Source of the DNA: Candidatus Poribacteria bacterium WGA-3G
GTDB taxonomy: Bacteria > Poribacteria > WGA-4E > WGA-3G
Assembly: GCA_000406005.1 (NCBI GenBank)
Contig: ASZN01000064.1
Span: forward strand, 22,942 to 34,362
Length of the DNA stretch: 11,421 nucleotides
Direction of reading: 5' to 3'
In this document: piece after piece, positions 1 through 6,801 of the stretch
How positions within the stretch are numbered: the stretch's first letter is position 1
Layout of the letters: each line of letters begins with the position of its first letter
Notes under the pieces: generated by a model
The model's database searches: none
The model's input: only the letters and a program-made list of their open reading frames with translations
Told to the model about the DNA's origin: nothing
Translations under genes and position numbers: made by a program

Positions 1-294
1 GGTAACACTTATTCGCAAAAAGGCGAGTATCAACGGGCAATTGAAGACTATAACGCGGCAATACAACTTAAACCCGATTTGGTTGAAGCATATTACAATC
101 GCGGTATCGCGTTTTTACACCTCCAAGAATGGGAAAAAGCCAAAGAAGATCTTACAACTGCCAGCGACAAACAGGAAAATATCATCATTGAACAGTTTCG
201 CAAAGACTATGAAAACGTTGCCGACTTTGAGCAGAAATATGATATTAAACTACCGGAAGACATCGCCGCACTACTAACACCCGCGCAGGCATAG
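1..294 (+). CDS. TPR-repeat protein, C-terminal fragment (5' end outside window)
   Basis: The reading frame is open from the first base, so the gene begins upstream of the window; the TTG at 79 is internal. About 97 residues are visible. Residues 1-26 (GNTYSQKGEYQRAIEDYNAA) and about 31-60 (AYYNRGIAFLHLQEWEKAKE) are two tetratricopeptide repeats with the usual pattern: small residue at the turn, Tyr at helix A, Ala-x-x-Asp/Glu at helix B. They are followed by a charged helix and a short tail, KLPEDIAALLTPAQA, where the protein ends. TPR repeats form a helical superhelix that binds partner proteins, so the role is a scaffold or adaptor of unknown partner. Nothing in the fragment says whether the protein is secreted or cytoplasmic, because the N-terminus is missing. 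It is separated from the next gene by 377 bases containing promoters, so it is probably a separate transcription unit. Confidence 0.85.
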   Translation, partial: GNTYSQKGEYQRAIEDYNAAIQLKPDLVEAYYNRGIAFLHLQEWEKAKEDLTTASDKQENIIIEQFRKDYENVADFEQKYDIKLPEDIAALLTPAQA

Positions 295-378
295 CAGGAA
301 AGCAAAAAACCGTAATTCCGATATATGCCGTAAACCTACACGCTAACTAAGTTTAGGCGAAATTTTTGCTGATTATTT

Positions 379-396
379 TTTCATAGTACTATGAAA
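379..396. repeat. 18-bp perfect palindrome, TTTCATAGTACTATGAAA
   Basis: The 18 bases read identically on both strands. The palindrome lies 85 bases after the TPR stop and 60 bases before the first promoter candidate, and is followed by a T-rich run. It could be a binding site for a dimeric repressor or activator of the downstream unit. A weak intrinsic terminator of the TPR gene is the alternative, though the stem has few G/C pairs. Regulatory function is inference. Confidence 0.5.
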
Positions 397-455
397 TTTT
401 TATATTTTTCCTATGCAAGATTGTGTCGATCAAAACGTGAAACACAACTCGGTTT

Positions 456-484
456 TTGACTTCCACGCAGGGGTGTGATATACT
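456..484 (+). promoter_or_regulatory. Putative sigma-70 promoter P1
   Basis: TTGACT (456-461) and TATACT (479-484) are separated by exactly 17 bases; each hexamer matches the sigma-70 consensus at five of six positions. Transcription would start near 490, giving a leader of about 180 bases for the gene at 672. Confidence 0.55.
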
Positions 485-567
485 ATTGTCAAAACGATTC
501 CTTCCATTCTTCCAACTTCCCACTGCTTCCGTCTCCCGTCAAAGATTTTACGTACCCACAAAAATTC

Positions 568-596
568 TTGAAAAAAATCGTCAAATATGAGATAAT
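568..596 (+). promoter_or_regulatory. Putative sigma-70 promoter P2
   Basis: TTGAAA (568-573) and GATAAT (591-596) are separated by 17 bases. Both hexamers match consensus at five of six positions. Transcription would start near 603, leaving a leader of roughly 70 bases that includes the hairpin at 624-640. Confidence 0.5.
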
Positions 597-623
597 GTAT
601 AGTGGAATCAACATATCCGTATA

Positions 624-640
624 GGGCGCACTTGCAGCCC
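624..640 (+). promoter_or_regulatory. Small GC-rich leader hairpin
   Basis: GGGCGC (624-629), loop ACTT, then GC-A-GCCC (634-640) forms a six-pair stem with one bulged A. It sits just upstream of the AGGAG ribosome site (655-659) of the gene at 672, within the predicted leader of both promoters. It could affect mRNA stability or translation; it is too small to be a recognisable riboswitch. Confidence 0.3.
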
Positions 641-671
641 ACATTACATATCAAAGGAGAAAATACGCAAA

Positions 672-1844
672 ATGCCACTGGGAAGGAAAATACGTTACGG
701 TATGGTGGGAGGCGGCCCGGACGCGTTCATCGGTGCTGTCCATCGTAAAGCTGCAGCACTCGACGGCGAAATCGAACTCGTCGCCGGCGCGTTCTCATCA
801 TCACCCGAAAAATCACGTCAACAAGGGGCAGAACTCTTCCTTGACGCAAACAGGGTCTACGGCTCTTACCAAGAGATGGCAGAAAAAGAGAGCCAGCTCC
901 CTGAAGGTGAACGCATCGACTTTGTTTCGATCGTAACACCGAATCACGTCCATTTTGATGTCGCCAAAACCTTCATTGAAGCGGGGTTCCACGTCGTCTG
1001 CGATAAGCCGATGACGACGACAGTTGCCGATGCCGAGGCGTTGTGCGAACTCGTCAAACAACACGATGTCGTCTTCGCGCTCACACATAATTACACGGGC
1101 TACCCGATGGTGAAGCAGGCACGCGAACTCGTGAAAGCCGGTAAACTCGGAACGCTTCGCAAAATCGTTGTGGAATACCCGCAAGGTTGGCTCGCAACGT
1201 TTCTGGAAGACGAAGGCGCGAAACAAGCCGTCTGGCGTACCGACCCGAAACAAGCAGGTGCATCCTCTTGTATCGGGGACATCGGTTCCCACGCTGAAAA
1301 CTTAGCGCACTATATCACCGGACTCGATATCGAAGAAATCTGTGCAGACATGACGACCTTCGTAGAAGGACGCTTGTTAGAAGATGACGGAAACCTACTC
1401 GTCCATTATGAAAACGGAGTCCGCGGTGTCCTCTACGCTTCACAGATTTCAGTGGGTGAAGAGAACAACCTACGCATCCGTGTCTACGGTACAGATGCCT
1501 CGTTAGAATGGCACCAAGAGAACCCGAACTACCTCTACGTCCGGTTCCCCGACGGTCCCGAACAGGTTTACAAACGCGGGAACGACTATCTCTCGGAAAT
1601 CGTCCAGCACAACTCACGGATACCTTTCGGGCATCCCGAAGCGTTTATTGAGGCATTCGCGAATATCTATGTCAACGCCGGTCGGACCATCGCTGCGAAA
1701 ATCGCAGGTGAAACGCCGGACGCATTCGATACAGATTTCCCGACCGTCCAAGACGGCGCACGCGGTGTACATTTCATCAACGCAGCCGTAGAAAGCGGCA
1801 AAAAGCGCGCATGGATTGACGCAAGTTATACGCCACCTGAATAA
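672..1844 (+). CDS. Gfo/Idh/MocA family NAD(P)-dependent oxidoreductase
   Basis: This is a 390-residue cytoplasmic sugar or cyclitol dehydrogenase. The Rossmann nucleotide loop is GGGPDAFIGAVH (residues 13-24), a glycine-rich variant used by one branch of the family. The catalytic-lysine motif is CDKP (110-113; the family usually has EKP), and the substrate-side motif is GDIGSHAENLAHY (202-214, with D203 and H207). Length is normal for the family (about 330-400). The start is ATG with AGGAG at 655-659, twelve bases upstream; the Rossmann fold begins immediately after, so no N-terminal extension is needed. The stop lies 55 bases before a sugar-isomerase TIM barrel, so the two are probably cotranscribed. 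Families of this pair are known to act on inositols, levoglucosan or 3-keto-glycosides; the substrate here cannot be read from sequence. There is no signal peptide. Confidence 0.92.
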   Translation: MPLGRKIRYGMVGGGPDAFIGAVHRKAAALDGEIELVAGAFSSSPEKSRQQGAELFLDANRVYGSYQEMAEKESQLPEGERIDFVSIVTPNHVHFDVAKTFIEAGFHVVCDKPMTTTVADAEALCELVKQHDVVFALTHNYTGYPMVKQARELVKAGKLGTLRKIVVEYPQGWLATFLEDEGAKQAVWRTDPKQAGASSCIGDIGSHAENLAHYITGLDIEEICADMTTFVEGRLLEDDGNLLVHYENGVRGVLYASQISVGEENNLRIRVYGTDASLEWHQENPNYLYVRFPDGPEQVYKRGNDYLSEIVQHNSRIPFGHPEAFIEAFANIYVNAGRTIAAKIAGETPDAFDTDFPTVQDGARGVHFINAAVESGKKRAWIDASYTPPE

Positions 1845-1899
1845 TCAAATCCGGTTTGATGCGGAGAACCCATTAAACGAAAAAGGAGTTTATACTATT

Positions 1900-2898
1900 A
1901 TGGCAAGACCTGTAACACTCTTTACAGGCCAATGGGCAGATTTAACGTTAGAAGAATTGGCAGAAAAGGCAAGCGGATGGGGCTATGACGGTTTAGAACT
2001 CGCCTGCTGGGGTGACCACTTTGAAGTCGATAAGGCACTCGCAGACGATAGCTACTGCCAAGGCAGACACGATCTACTCGCCAAATACGGACTAAAAGTC
2101 TGGTCGATCAGCAATCACCTCGTCGGACAGGCAGTCTGTGACAATATCGACAACCGGCATCAGGCGATTCTTTCGGAAGCGATCTGGGGTGAGGGCGATC
2201 CTGCAGGCGTTCAAGAACGTGCCGCAGAAGAGATGAAAAACACCGCCCGCGCCGCCGCGAAACTCGGGGTCAACGTCGTCAACGGGTTCACTGGCAGCTC
2301 AATATGGCATCTCCTCTATTCCTTTCCACCGAACGATCCGGGACAGATTGATGCCGGTTTTGAAGACTTCGCGAACCGTTGGAACCCGATTTTTGATGTT
2401 TTCGATGAAGTCGGTGTCAAGTTCGGACTCGAAGTCCACCCGACCGAAATCGCTTTTGATGTTGTCACTGCGGAACGCGCAATCGAAGCCGTCAACGGTA
2501 GAGAAGCGTTCGGATTTAATTACGACCCGAGCCACCTCGGTTACCAAGGCGTTGATTATGTTGCTTTCCTCGAACGGTTGAGTGATCGGATCTACCACGT
2601 TCACATGAAGGATGTCTGGTGGTCAGATACACCGAGATTATCTGGTGTGTTCGGTGGACACCTGAACTTCGGTGACGCACAGAGATATTGGGATTTCCGC
2701 TCTATCGGTCGCGGCAGCATCAATTTTGAGGCGATCATACGTGCCCTGAATAACATGGAATACGACGGCCCGCTCTCGATTGAATGGGAAGACAGTGGTA
2801 TGGATCGAGAACACGGTGCTCGTGAGTCTTGTGCTGCAGTCAAAGGTTACGATTTTGAACCGTCTGCGGTAGCGTTTGATGCCGCATTCGAGGAATAG
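1900..2898 (+). CDS. Sugar phosphate isomerase/epimerase-type TIM barrel (AP-endonuclease 2 fold)
   Basis: The protein has 332 residues beginning MARPVTLFTGQW. An upstream TTG at 1816 in the same frame would add 28 residues overlapping the previous gene. I prefer the ATG at 1900, which has AGGAG at 1884-1888 and starts directly at the first beta strand of the barrel. The fold belongs to the xylose-isomerase-like TIM-barrel family (PF01261), which includes inosose dehydratase (IolE), sugar epimerases and 3-keto-glycoside-processing enzymes. Likely metal and active-site segments are GYDGLELACWGDH near the N-terminus, FGLEVHP, NYDPSHLGY, YHVHMKDVWW and LSIEWED near the C-terminus; their Glu, Asp and His side chains are the usual divalent-metal ligands. 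The gene follows an oxidoreductase after a 55-base gap, so it probably isomerises, epimerises or dehydrates that enzyme's oxidised product. The exact reaction is not determined. Confidence 0.85.
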   Translation: MARPVTLFTGQWADLTLEELAEKASGWGYDGLELACWGDHFEVDKALADDSYCQGRHDLLAKYGLKVWSISNHLVGQAVCDNIDNRHQAILSEAIWGEGDPAGVQERAAEEMKNTARAAAKLGVNVVNGFTGSSIWHLLYSFPPNDPGQIDAGFEDFANRWNPIFDVFDEVGVKFGLEVHPTEIAFDVVTAERAIEAVNGREAFGFNYDPSHLGYQGVDYVAFLERLSDRIYHVHMKDVWWSDTPRLSGVFGGHLNFGDAQRYWDFRSIGRGSINFEAIIRALNNMEYDGPLSIEWEDSGMDREHGARESCAAVKGYDFEPSAVAFDAAFEE

Positions 2899-2917
2899 GA
2901 AGTTTAAACACTGTTCC

Positions 2918-2937
2918 GGCGGGGTGCCATCCCCGCC
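2918..2937 (+). terminator. GC-rich hairpin, possible terminator or dispersed repeat
   Basis: GGCGGGG (2918-2924), loop TGCCAT, CCCCGCC (2931-2937): a perfect seven-pair GC stem 20 bases after the isomerase stop. There is no clean T-run behind it, so it may act as an mRNA 3'-end stabiliser or be a copy of a dispersed repeat. The same stem occurs at 6743-6763. Confidence 0.5.
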
Positions 2938-2987
2938 ACCCTTTCTCAAATAAGGACACTCAAAGATAGACTCCGTCGTTTAACTGC

Positions 2988-3003
2988 GAGGAAAATTAAA
3001 AGA
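2988..3003 (+). promoter_or_regulatory. Ribosome-site leader shared with two other genes
   Basis: GAGGAAAATTAAAAGA directly precedes the ATG at 3004. The core AGGAAAATTAAAA recurs before the starts at 6824 and 8012. The Shine-Dalgarno AGGA lies 11 bases from the start codon, longer than usual, with an A/T-only spacer. Confidence 0.6.
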
Positions 3004-4110
3004 ATGGCGAAAGGCACCGTCTACGGATCCGAATCTCGAACCTTTTATGACCGACGCACAGGCACGCGTATTCGACAGGTTACGGCTGCGTCTGCACCGC
3101 ATCACCACCCGTTCTTTATAATACCGGCGTACGACGATGCGATGCAACGACTCATCTTTATCTCCTGCCGAACCGGTACGCCACAGATATTCGCAGAAGA
3201 ACGCGCGACCGGTGAACTTCGCCAATTAACAGACAGACCTGACCTTGGAGAATGGTCTGTGCATCCGTCGCACAACGGTGAGGCAGTCTTTTTCACCGCA
3301 GGGACAAGCGGTTGGCGACTTGATCTGGAGACGCTGGAGGAACGAGAACTCGTTAACTTCACTGCCACAGCAATGAAAGAAAGAGGCATGGTTGCTGCCG
3401 CGATGGGAACAACCGCACTCAGCCACGACGATAAATGGTGGGCAGTCAGATTCAACATCGGTAAGGAATCGGCACTCGCTATCGTAGATACACACACCGG
3501 CGAGAGCGACATCATCCTCCGACGTGACAGTATCGGACACCTTCAATTCTGCCCAGACGACGCGAATCTGCTCTATTATGCTGGGCCCCTCACCGACCGA
3601 CTCTGGGTCATTCATCGCGACGGCAGTGGGAACCGTCGGCTCTATGCCCGCAATATAGAAAAGAATGAGTGGATTACACACGAAACATGGATTCCGGGGA
3701 CCCGGGAACTCGCTTTCGTTGATTGGCCCCGAGGCATCAGATGTATTCATGTTGATACCGGCAGACACCGACAGGTGACAACCTTCAACGCGTGGCACGC
3801 TATTAGCAACCCGGCTGGTACATGTATGGTAGCGGATACCAATTTTCCAGACATCGGTATTCAGATTTTCGATCCACGTAACGGTATCGGCAAGCCAAAA
3901 ACGTTATGCTACCCAGATGCGTCATCTATAGGGGAACATTGGAACGCTCCGTTTCCTTATACCGACGGGCCAATTCAAGTTTACGCACCGCAGCATACGC
4001 ATCCGCACCCATCTTTCAGCCCGGATGGAAATTATATCGTATTCGCATCTGACCGGACTGGGTACGCACAAATCTATGAGGCAACCATCAATAACAATAT
4101 AGACAAATAG
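3004..4110 (+). CDS. Oligogalacturonate lyase-like protein (PL22-type beta-propeller)
   Basis: This 368-residue protein has repeated propeller-blade signatures such as FISCRTGTPQIF (about 52-63), RRDSIGHLQFCPDDANLLYY (173-192) and the final blade SFSPDGNYIVFASDRTG (337-353). It matches oligogalacturonate lyases (PL22), which cleave unsaturated digalacturonate to two 5-keto-4-deoxyuronate molecules in the cytoplasm during pectin breakdown. The known PL22 metal site is Gln-x-x-His-x-His plus a preceding His. Here Q330, H333 and H335 fit that pattern exactly, H265 in NAWHAISNP fits the other metal ligand, and H226 in THETWIPG fits the catalytic His. There is no signal peptide, as expected for a cytoplasmic lyase. 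The length is close to that of known members (about 385-390). The start ATG is preceded by the shared AGGAAAATTAAAA leader. The substrate could be another unsaturated uronate disaccharide, since no other pectinase is visible here. Confidence 0.85.
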   Translation: MAKGTVYGSESRTFYDRRTGTRIRQVTAASAPHHHPFFIIPAYDDAMQRLIFISCRTGTPQIFAEERATGELRQLTDRPDLGEWSVHPSHNGEAVFFTAGTSGWRLDLETLEERELVNFTATAMKERGMVAAAMGTTALSHDDKWWAVRFNIGKESALAIVDTHTGESDIILRRDSIGHLQFCPDDANLLYYAGPLTDRLWVIHRDGSGNRRLYARNIEKNEWITHETWIPGTRELAFVDWPRGIRCIHVDTGRHRQVTTFNAWHAISNPAGTCMVADTNFPDIGIQIFDPRNGIGKPKTLCYPDASSIGEHWNAPFPYTDGPIQVYAPQHTHPHPSFSPDGNYIVFASDRTGYAQIYEATINNNIDK

Positions 4111-4206
4111 ATACATCGCGCTCCTAAGTGCACACCACTAAATCGAAAATATAAACGATACGTAGGAATGACCTCCAAATCACAACTTCTTACGGCAAAA
4201 AAGTCA

Positions 4207-4279
4207 CCAGTGGCCAGTTTCCAGTAACCGGTGAAGAAACTTCCCTTCTGGTAACTGATAACTGATGACTGTTAACTGT
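4207..4279. repeat. Heptamer repeat array in fold-back arrangement
   Basis: The left arm is four consecutive 7-base units: CCAGTGG, CCAGTTT, CCAGTAA, CCGGTGA (4207-4234). The right arm is TAACTGA, TAACTGA, TGACTGT, TAACTGT (4252-4279). The arms are inverted relative to each other, so each CAGT of the left arm can pair with an ACTG of the right arm every seven bases, around a loop near 4235-4250. The array ends seven bases before the AGGAG of the gene at 4297. It resembles the short tandem heptamer repeats described in cyanobacterial genomes. It is probably a dispersed genomic repeat, possibly acting as an mRNA structure. Confidence 0.6.
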
Positions 4280-4296
4280 TAAAAAAGGAGAAAAAA

Positions 4297-5691
4297 ATGC
4301 CAGTTGTTATACCGCGCCTCATTGTTGAGGTGTTCCAACATACAAACTACCGGGGTAGAATGGGATATGTCGTAGAACCGGTTCCATTTACAGGAGGCAT
4401 CGGATTTCAAGACAATATTTCCTCGCTTCGGGTCTACAAGGGACCAAGTTTCTCATCGAACCCGAATTATAAGGTCATCCTTCACCAGCATCGTGACTAT
4501 CGCGGCAAAAGATTGGCACTCGGTCCTGGATTTTACCCGAACCTCCACGATACGGCTTACAACTTCGCGGACAGAATCTCATCAATCAACTTCGGTTCAT
4601 CGTTAGATGTCCCCGGACCTGAGTGGGGAACGATCCCGTTGATTGTTGATTGCTACGAACACGTCGAATTCCGTGGTAGAAAAATCACTATCTTGCGTGA
4701 TATTATCAACCTACGCGATCCACAAGGTGGCACCTGGTTTGAAGACAGGATTTCATCAATCCGCATCTTTAAAGGCCCGGACTTCCCACGAGATGGTGCG
4801 GAGGTCGTCTTTTATGAGCATCCCGAATTTGAAGGTGCAAGCATCCCGATCCGTATGGAGCCGAGTGAATATAAAAAGGAATTGCCAAACCTACATCTAC
4901 TTCCACAAAACTTTGGGGATTCTATCTCCGCTATCAAAATTGAAGGTTGGGCATCCTCCGGTGAATTCACTGAACTCGTGTTTGAAGACGAATTTATTGG
5001 AAACCGTATGCGTCCAGAATGGCGATGGGTAGACCCGCAAGGCGGCGGTGAGTGGGCGGAACGCCAAGGCTATTTGGAAATGCGAACGGAGCCTGGACAA
5101 GACCTCTGGCACGGTCCGAACGGTAGCGGCGGCGATATGAGCGCGCCGCGACTCCTCATGAGGGTACCCGGAGACTTCGCCATTGAGACGCGTGTCCGTG
5201 TCACACCACAACTCAGAGAACACGGCGGTTTATTGGTCTGGAAAAACGGCAATCGCTTCCTCAGACTTGAGAAGACATCAGGTCCACACGCCTTCAGAGG
5301 TGATGTCCGATTTGAACGTCATGTCGGACGGATATTTAACCTACGCGGACGCGCTGCAGGACTGCGGAACACCCGAGAACTTTTCTTACGCTTAGAACGC
5401 CGTGGGAACCAGTTCTCTTCTTTCGCGAGTGCCGACGGCATCCAGTGGCGGAGTTGCGGACAAACGAACGTCGGTATGGGTGAAGCCGTCGATGTCGGTT
5501 TACATGCCCTCTGCCCAGGGAATATCCCACCGACGCTAACACGATTCGACTATTTCCGGGTGTTCAAGCGGAGGAGCGAAGTCGCTGAGTACCGACCCAT
5601 CAGTGCCGAACAGATCGGTCAAGTTTCTGATGAGGAACGTGAACGTCGAGATGCCGACAGACGTGAACGCGCCATGCGCGACATGTTTTAG
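4297..5691 (+). CDS. Beta/gamma-crystallin repeat protein with C-terminal ConA-like domain
   Basis: The protein has 464 residues. Residues 8-217 contain four Greek-key motifs of the beta/gamma-crystallin type, each with an aromatic/Gly-rich N-terminal part (HTNYRG 15-20, HRDYRG 65-70, HVEFRG 122-127, HPEFEG 175-180). Each ends in a D-x-I-S-S-like element: DNISS 39-43, DRISS 92-96, DRISS 150-154, DSISA 208-212. Four motifs make two crystallin domains. Residues about 224-425 form a beta-sandwich resembling DUF1349/GH43 C-terminal ConA-like modules (EDEFIG, ETRVRVTP, GGLLVWKNGNRFLRLE, SFASADGIQW). A charged helix ends the chain. Crystallin domains often bind calcium, but the first motif position (normally Asn/Asp) is Q, A, E and G here, so affinity may be low. 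There is no signal peptide or membrane segment. The start has AGGAG at 4286-4290, six bases away. A carbohydrate-binding or structural role is inference; no catalytic site is evident. Confidence 0.82.
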   Translation: MPVVIPRLIVEVFQHTNYRGRMGYVVEPVPFTGGIGFQDNISSLRVYKGPSFSSNPNYKVILHQHRDYRGKRLALGPGFYPNLHDTAYNFADRISSINFGSSLDVPGPEWGTIPLIVDCYEHVEFRGRKITILRDIINLRDPQGGTWFEDRISSIRIFKGPDFPRDGAEVVFYEHPEFEGASIPIRMEPSEYKKELPNLHLLPQNFGDSISAIKIEGWASSGEFTELVFEDEFIGNRMRPEWRWVDPQGGGEWAERQGYLEMRTEPGQDLWHGPNGSGGDMSAPRLLMRVPGDFAIETRVRVTPQLREHGGLLVWKNGNRFLRLEKTSGPHAFRGDVRFERHVGRIFNLRGRAAGLRNTRELFLRLERRGNQFSSFASADGIQWRSCGQTNVGMGEAVDVGLHALCPGNIPPTLTRFDYFRVFKRRSEVAEYRPISAEQIGQVSDEERERRDADRRERAMRDMF

Positions 5692-5767
5692 GTTTTGACC
5701 GATCCCTTTTCGCTGTAATGCCGTATACTTGATTTGTATTTCATATCCGTGTGAACTGAAGTTAGAA

Positions 5768-5802
5768 TAGGGGAGCACGAGTCCGAGTACTCGGTTTCCC
5801 TA
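5768..5802 (+). promoter_or_regulatory. Two-part inverted repeat ahead of the LamG gene
   Basis: TAGGGGA (5768-5774) pairs with TTTCCCTA (5795-5802), allowing one G-T. It encloses a perfect 12-base palindrome CCGAGTACTCGG (5783-5794). The element ends 19 bases before the ribosome site TAAGGAG (5821-5827) of the gene at 5834. It may be an operator, a leader structure or a degenerate dispersed repeat. A weak promoter match (TTCATA 5740-5745, TAGAAT 5763-5768, spacer 17) would place it at the start of the transcript. Confidence 0.4.
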
Positions 5803-5833
5803 CACCCGTCTCATCAGATATAAGGAGAATATT

Positions 5834-6709
5834 ATGCGCGCAAAAGACAGCACCTATCACCATCACAGATCTTCTGTGACCAATTTGTTACTCGCCACAA
5901 TCATTCTTTCCTTACTCATATTCCATGCTTGGAATGCACAACCCGTCAATGCCATCGTCGGAGCAGTTGAAGACGGTTTAGTCGCTTATTGGTCTTTCAA
6001 CAAAGACACCGTAAAGATTAAAACGGAGGCAGCCGATGTCTTGTCAGGACTCGTTGCTGAGGTTCACGGTGATCCAGAACTCGCACCCGCTTCCGACTGT
6101 AAGGTTGGCGAGTGCATCCTTCTTGATGGCGATGTTGACCGACTCCTCGTCGAAGATTCAGAGCCGGCGACAATTGATCGGGACTGGGATGAAATTACGC
6201 TGGAATGCTGGGTCTATATCAACGCATTAGACGACAGTTGGAATCGGATTATCTCGCTTGACGATATGCCAGCAAATACCGCAGTTGCAAGCCTCTACTA
6301 CGACGACGATGATAACCAACACGGTTTTTTCATACGAGCGGGTGGACAGTCAACGCAGGCTGCGAAAGACAATGTCCTTGAAGACATCCCGATCGAAAAG
6401 TGGCTCCACCTCGTCGGCACTTACGATGGGGCAACGGTTCAATATTATGTGAACGGTAAGCGGGAGAAACAATACGCTGTGAAGGGTGGGAAAATCCCAA
6501 AAGGTGGACTCCTCCTCGGTATCGGTGACCGCTCCGATGGATGTAATTGTGATACGATTCAGGGGTATATTGACGAATTCCGAATTTATGACCGGGTTCT
6601 AAGCGGAGCAGAAGTACAGAAGAACATGGATGCCACAGGGCTTGATGTCAGCCCCTCAGCAAACCACTTAAGCACGACATGGGGACACATCAAAGCAAGG
6701 CGAAGATAA
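5834..6709 (+). CDS. Secreted LamG (concanavalin A-like) domain protein
   Basis: The protein has 291 residues. An N-terminal signal sequence is visible: a 16-residue n-region containing HHH, a hydrophobic core NLLLATIILSLLIFHAW (17-33), and a probable signal peptidase I site after PVNA (residue 40). The mature part is a single LamG-like jelly-roll fold: GLVAYWSF (48-55), ITLECWVYI (121-129), the hallmark WLHLVGTYDGATVQYYVNGK (190-209), and GYIDEFRIYDRVLSGAEV (244-261). Such domains bind glycans or proteins and are often attached to hydrolases, but no catalytic domain is present. Cysteines at 89 and 94, and at 237 and 239, could form disulfides outside the cytoplasm. The chain ends in a basic tail (LSTTWGHIKARRR, 279-291) after the fold. 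TAAGGAG six bases before the ATG supports the start. Likely a cell-surface or exported glycan-binding protein. Confidence 0.85.
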   Translation: MRAKDSTYHHHRSSVTNLLLATIILSLLIFHAWNAQPVNAIVGAVEDGLVAYWSFNKDTVKIKTEAADVLSGLVAEVHGDPELAPASDCKVGECILLDGDVDRLLVEDSEPATIDRDWDEITLECWVYINALDDSWNRIISLDDMPANTAVASLYYDDDDNQHGFFIRAGGQSTQAAKDNVLEDIPIEKWLHLVGTYDGATVQYYVNGKREKQYAVKGGKIPKGGLLLGIGDRSDGCNCDTIQGYIDEFRIYDRVLSGAEVQKNMDATGLDVSPSANHLSTTWGHIKARRR

Positions 6710-6741
6710 GACAGACTCACGCGACCCTCTTAGCACGTTGC

Positions 6742-6764
6742 AGGCGGGGTTTAAAACCCCGCCT
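6742..6764 (+). terminator. GC-rich near-perfect palindrome, possible terminator or dispersed repeat
   Basis: AGGCGGGGTTT and AAACCCCGCCT flank a single central A (positions 6742-6764), a near-perfect inverted repeat 32 bases after the LamG stop. The GGCGGGG/CCCCGCC stem is the same as at 2918-2937. In both cases the hairpin follows a gene and lies 59-66 bases before the start codon of a gene with the shared leader. Confidence 0.55.
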
Positions 6765-6801
6765 TCTATAAACATACCATTTTCATCGAACGCACATAAA
6801 C

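Larger units (their letters stand above)
295..671. other. Long intergenic region with palindrome and two promoter candidates
   Basis: This 377-base gap has no convincing gene; the one antisense frame across it (430-678) has no family resemblance and no ribosome site. Positions 360-420 are very AT-rich and centre on the 379-396 palindrome. Two sigma-70-like promoters (456-484 and 568-596) point toward the oxidoreductase at 672. A pyrimidine-rich stretch runs from about 500 to 540. A small hairpin (624-640) and a ribosome site (655-659) close the region. Confidence 0.7.

Noticed and set aside
430..678. 82-codon minus-strand frame in the long intergenic region.
   Set aside because: It spans both promoter candidates and the ribosome site of the next gene, has no ribosome site of its own and no family resemblance.
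1816..1899. Upstream TTG extension of the TIM-barrel gene overlapping the oxidoreductase.
   Set aside because: It adds 28 residues with no fold counterpart, while the ATG at 1900 has its own AGGAG and begins at the first barrel strand.
3226..3798. 190-codon open frame on the minus strand.
   Set aside because: It lies inside the lyase-like gene, whose catalytic motifs establish the + strand; no recognisable domain in the reverse frame.
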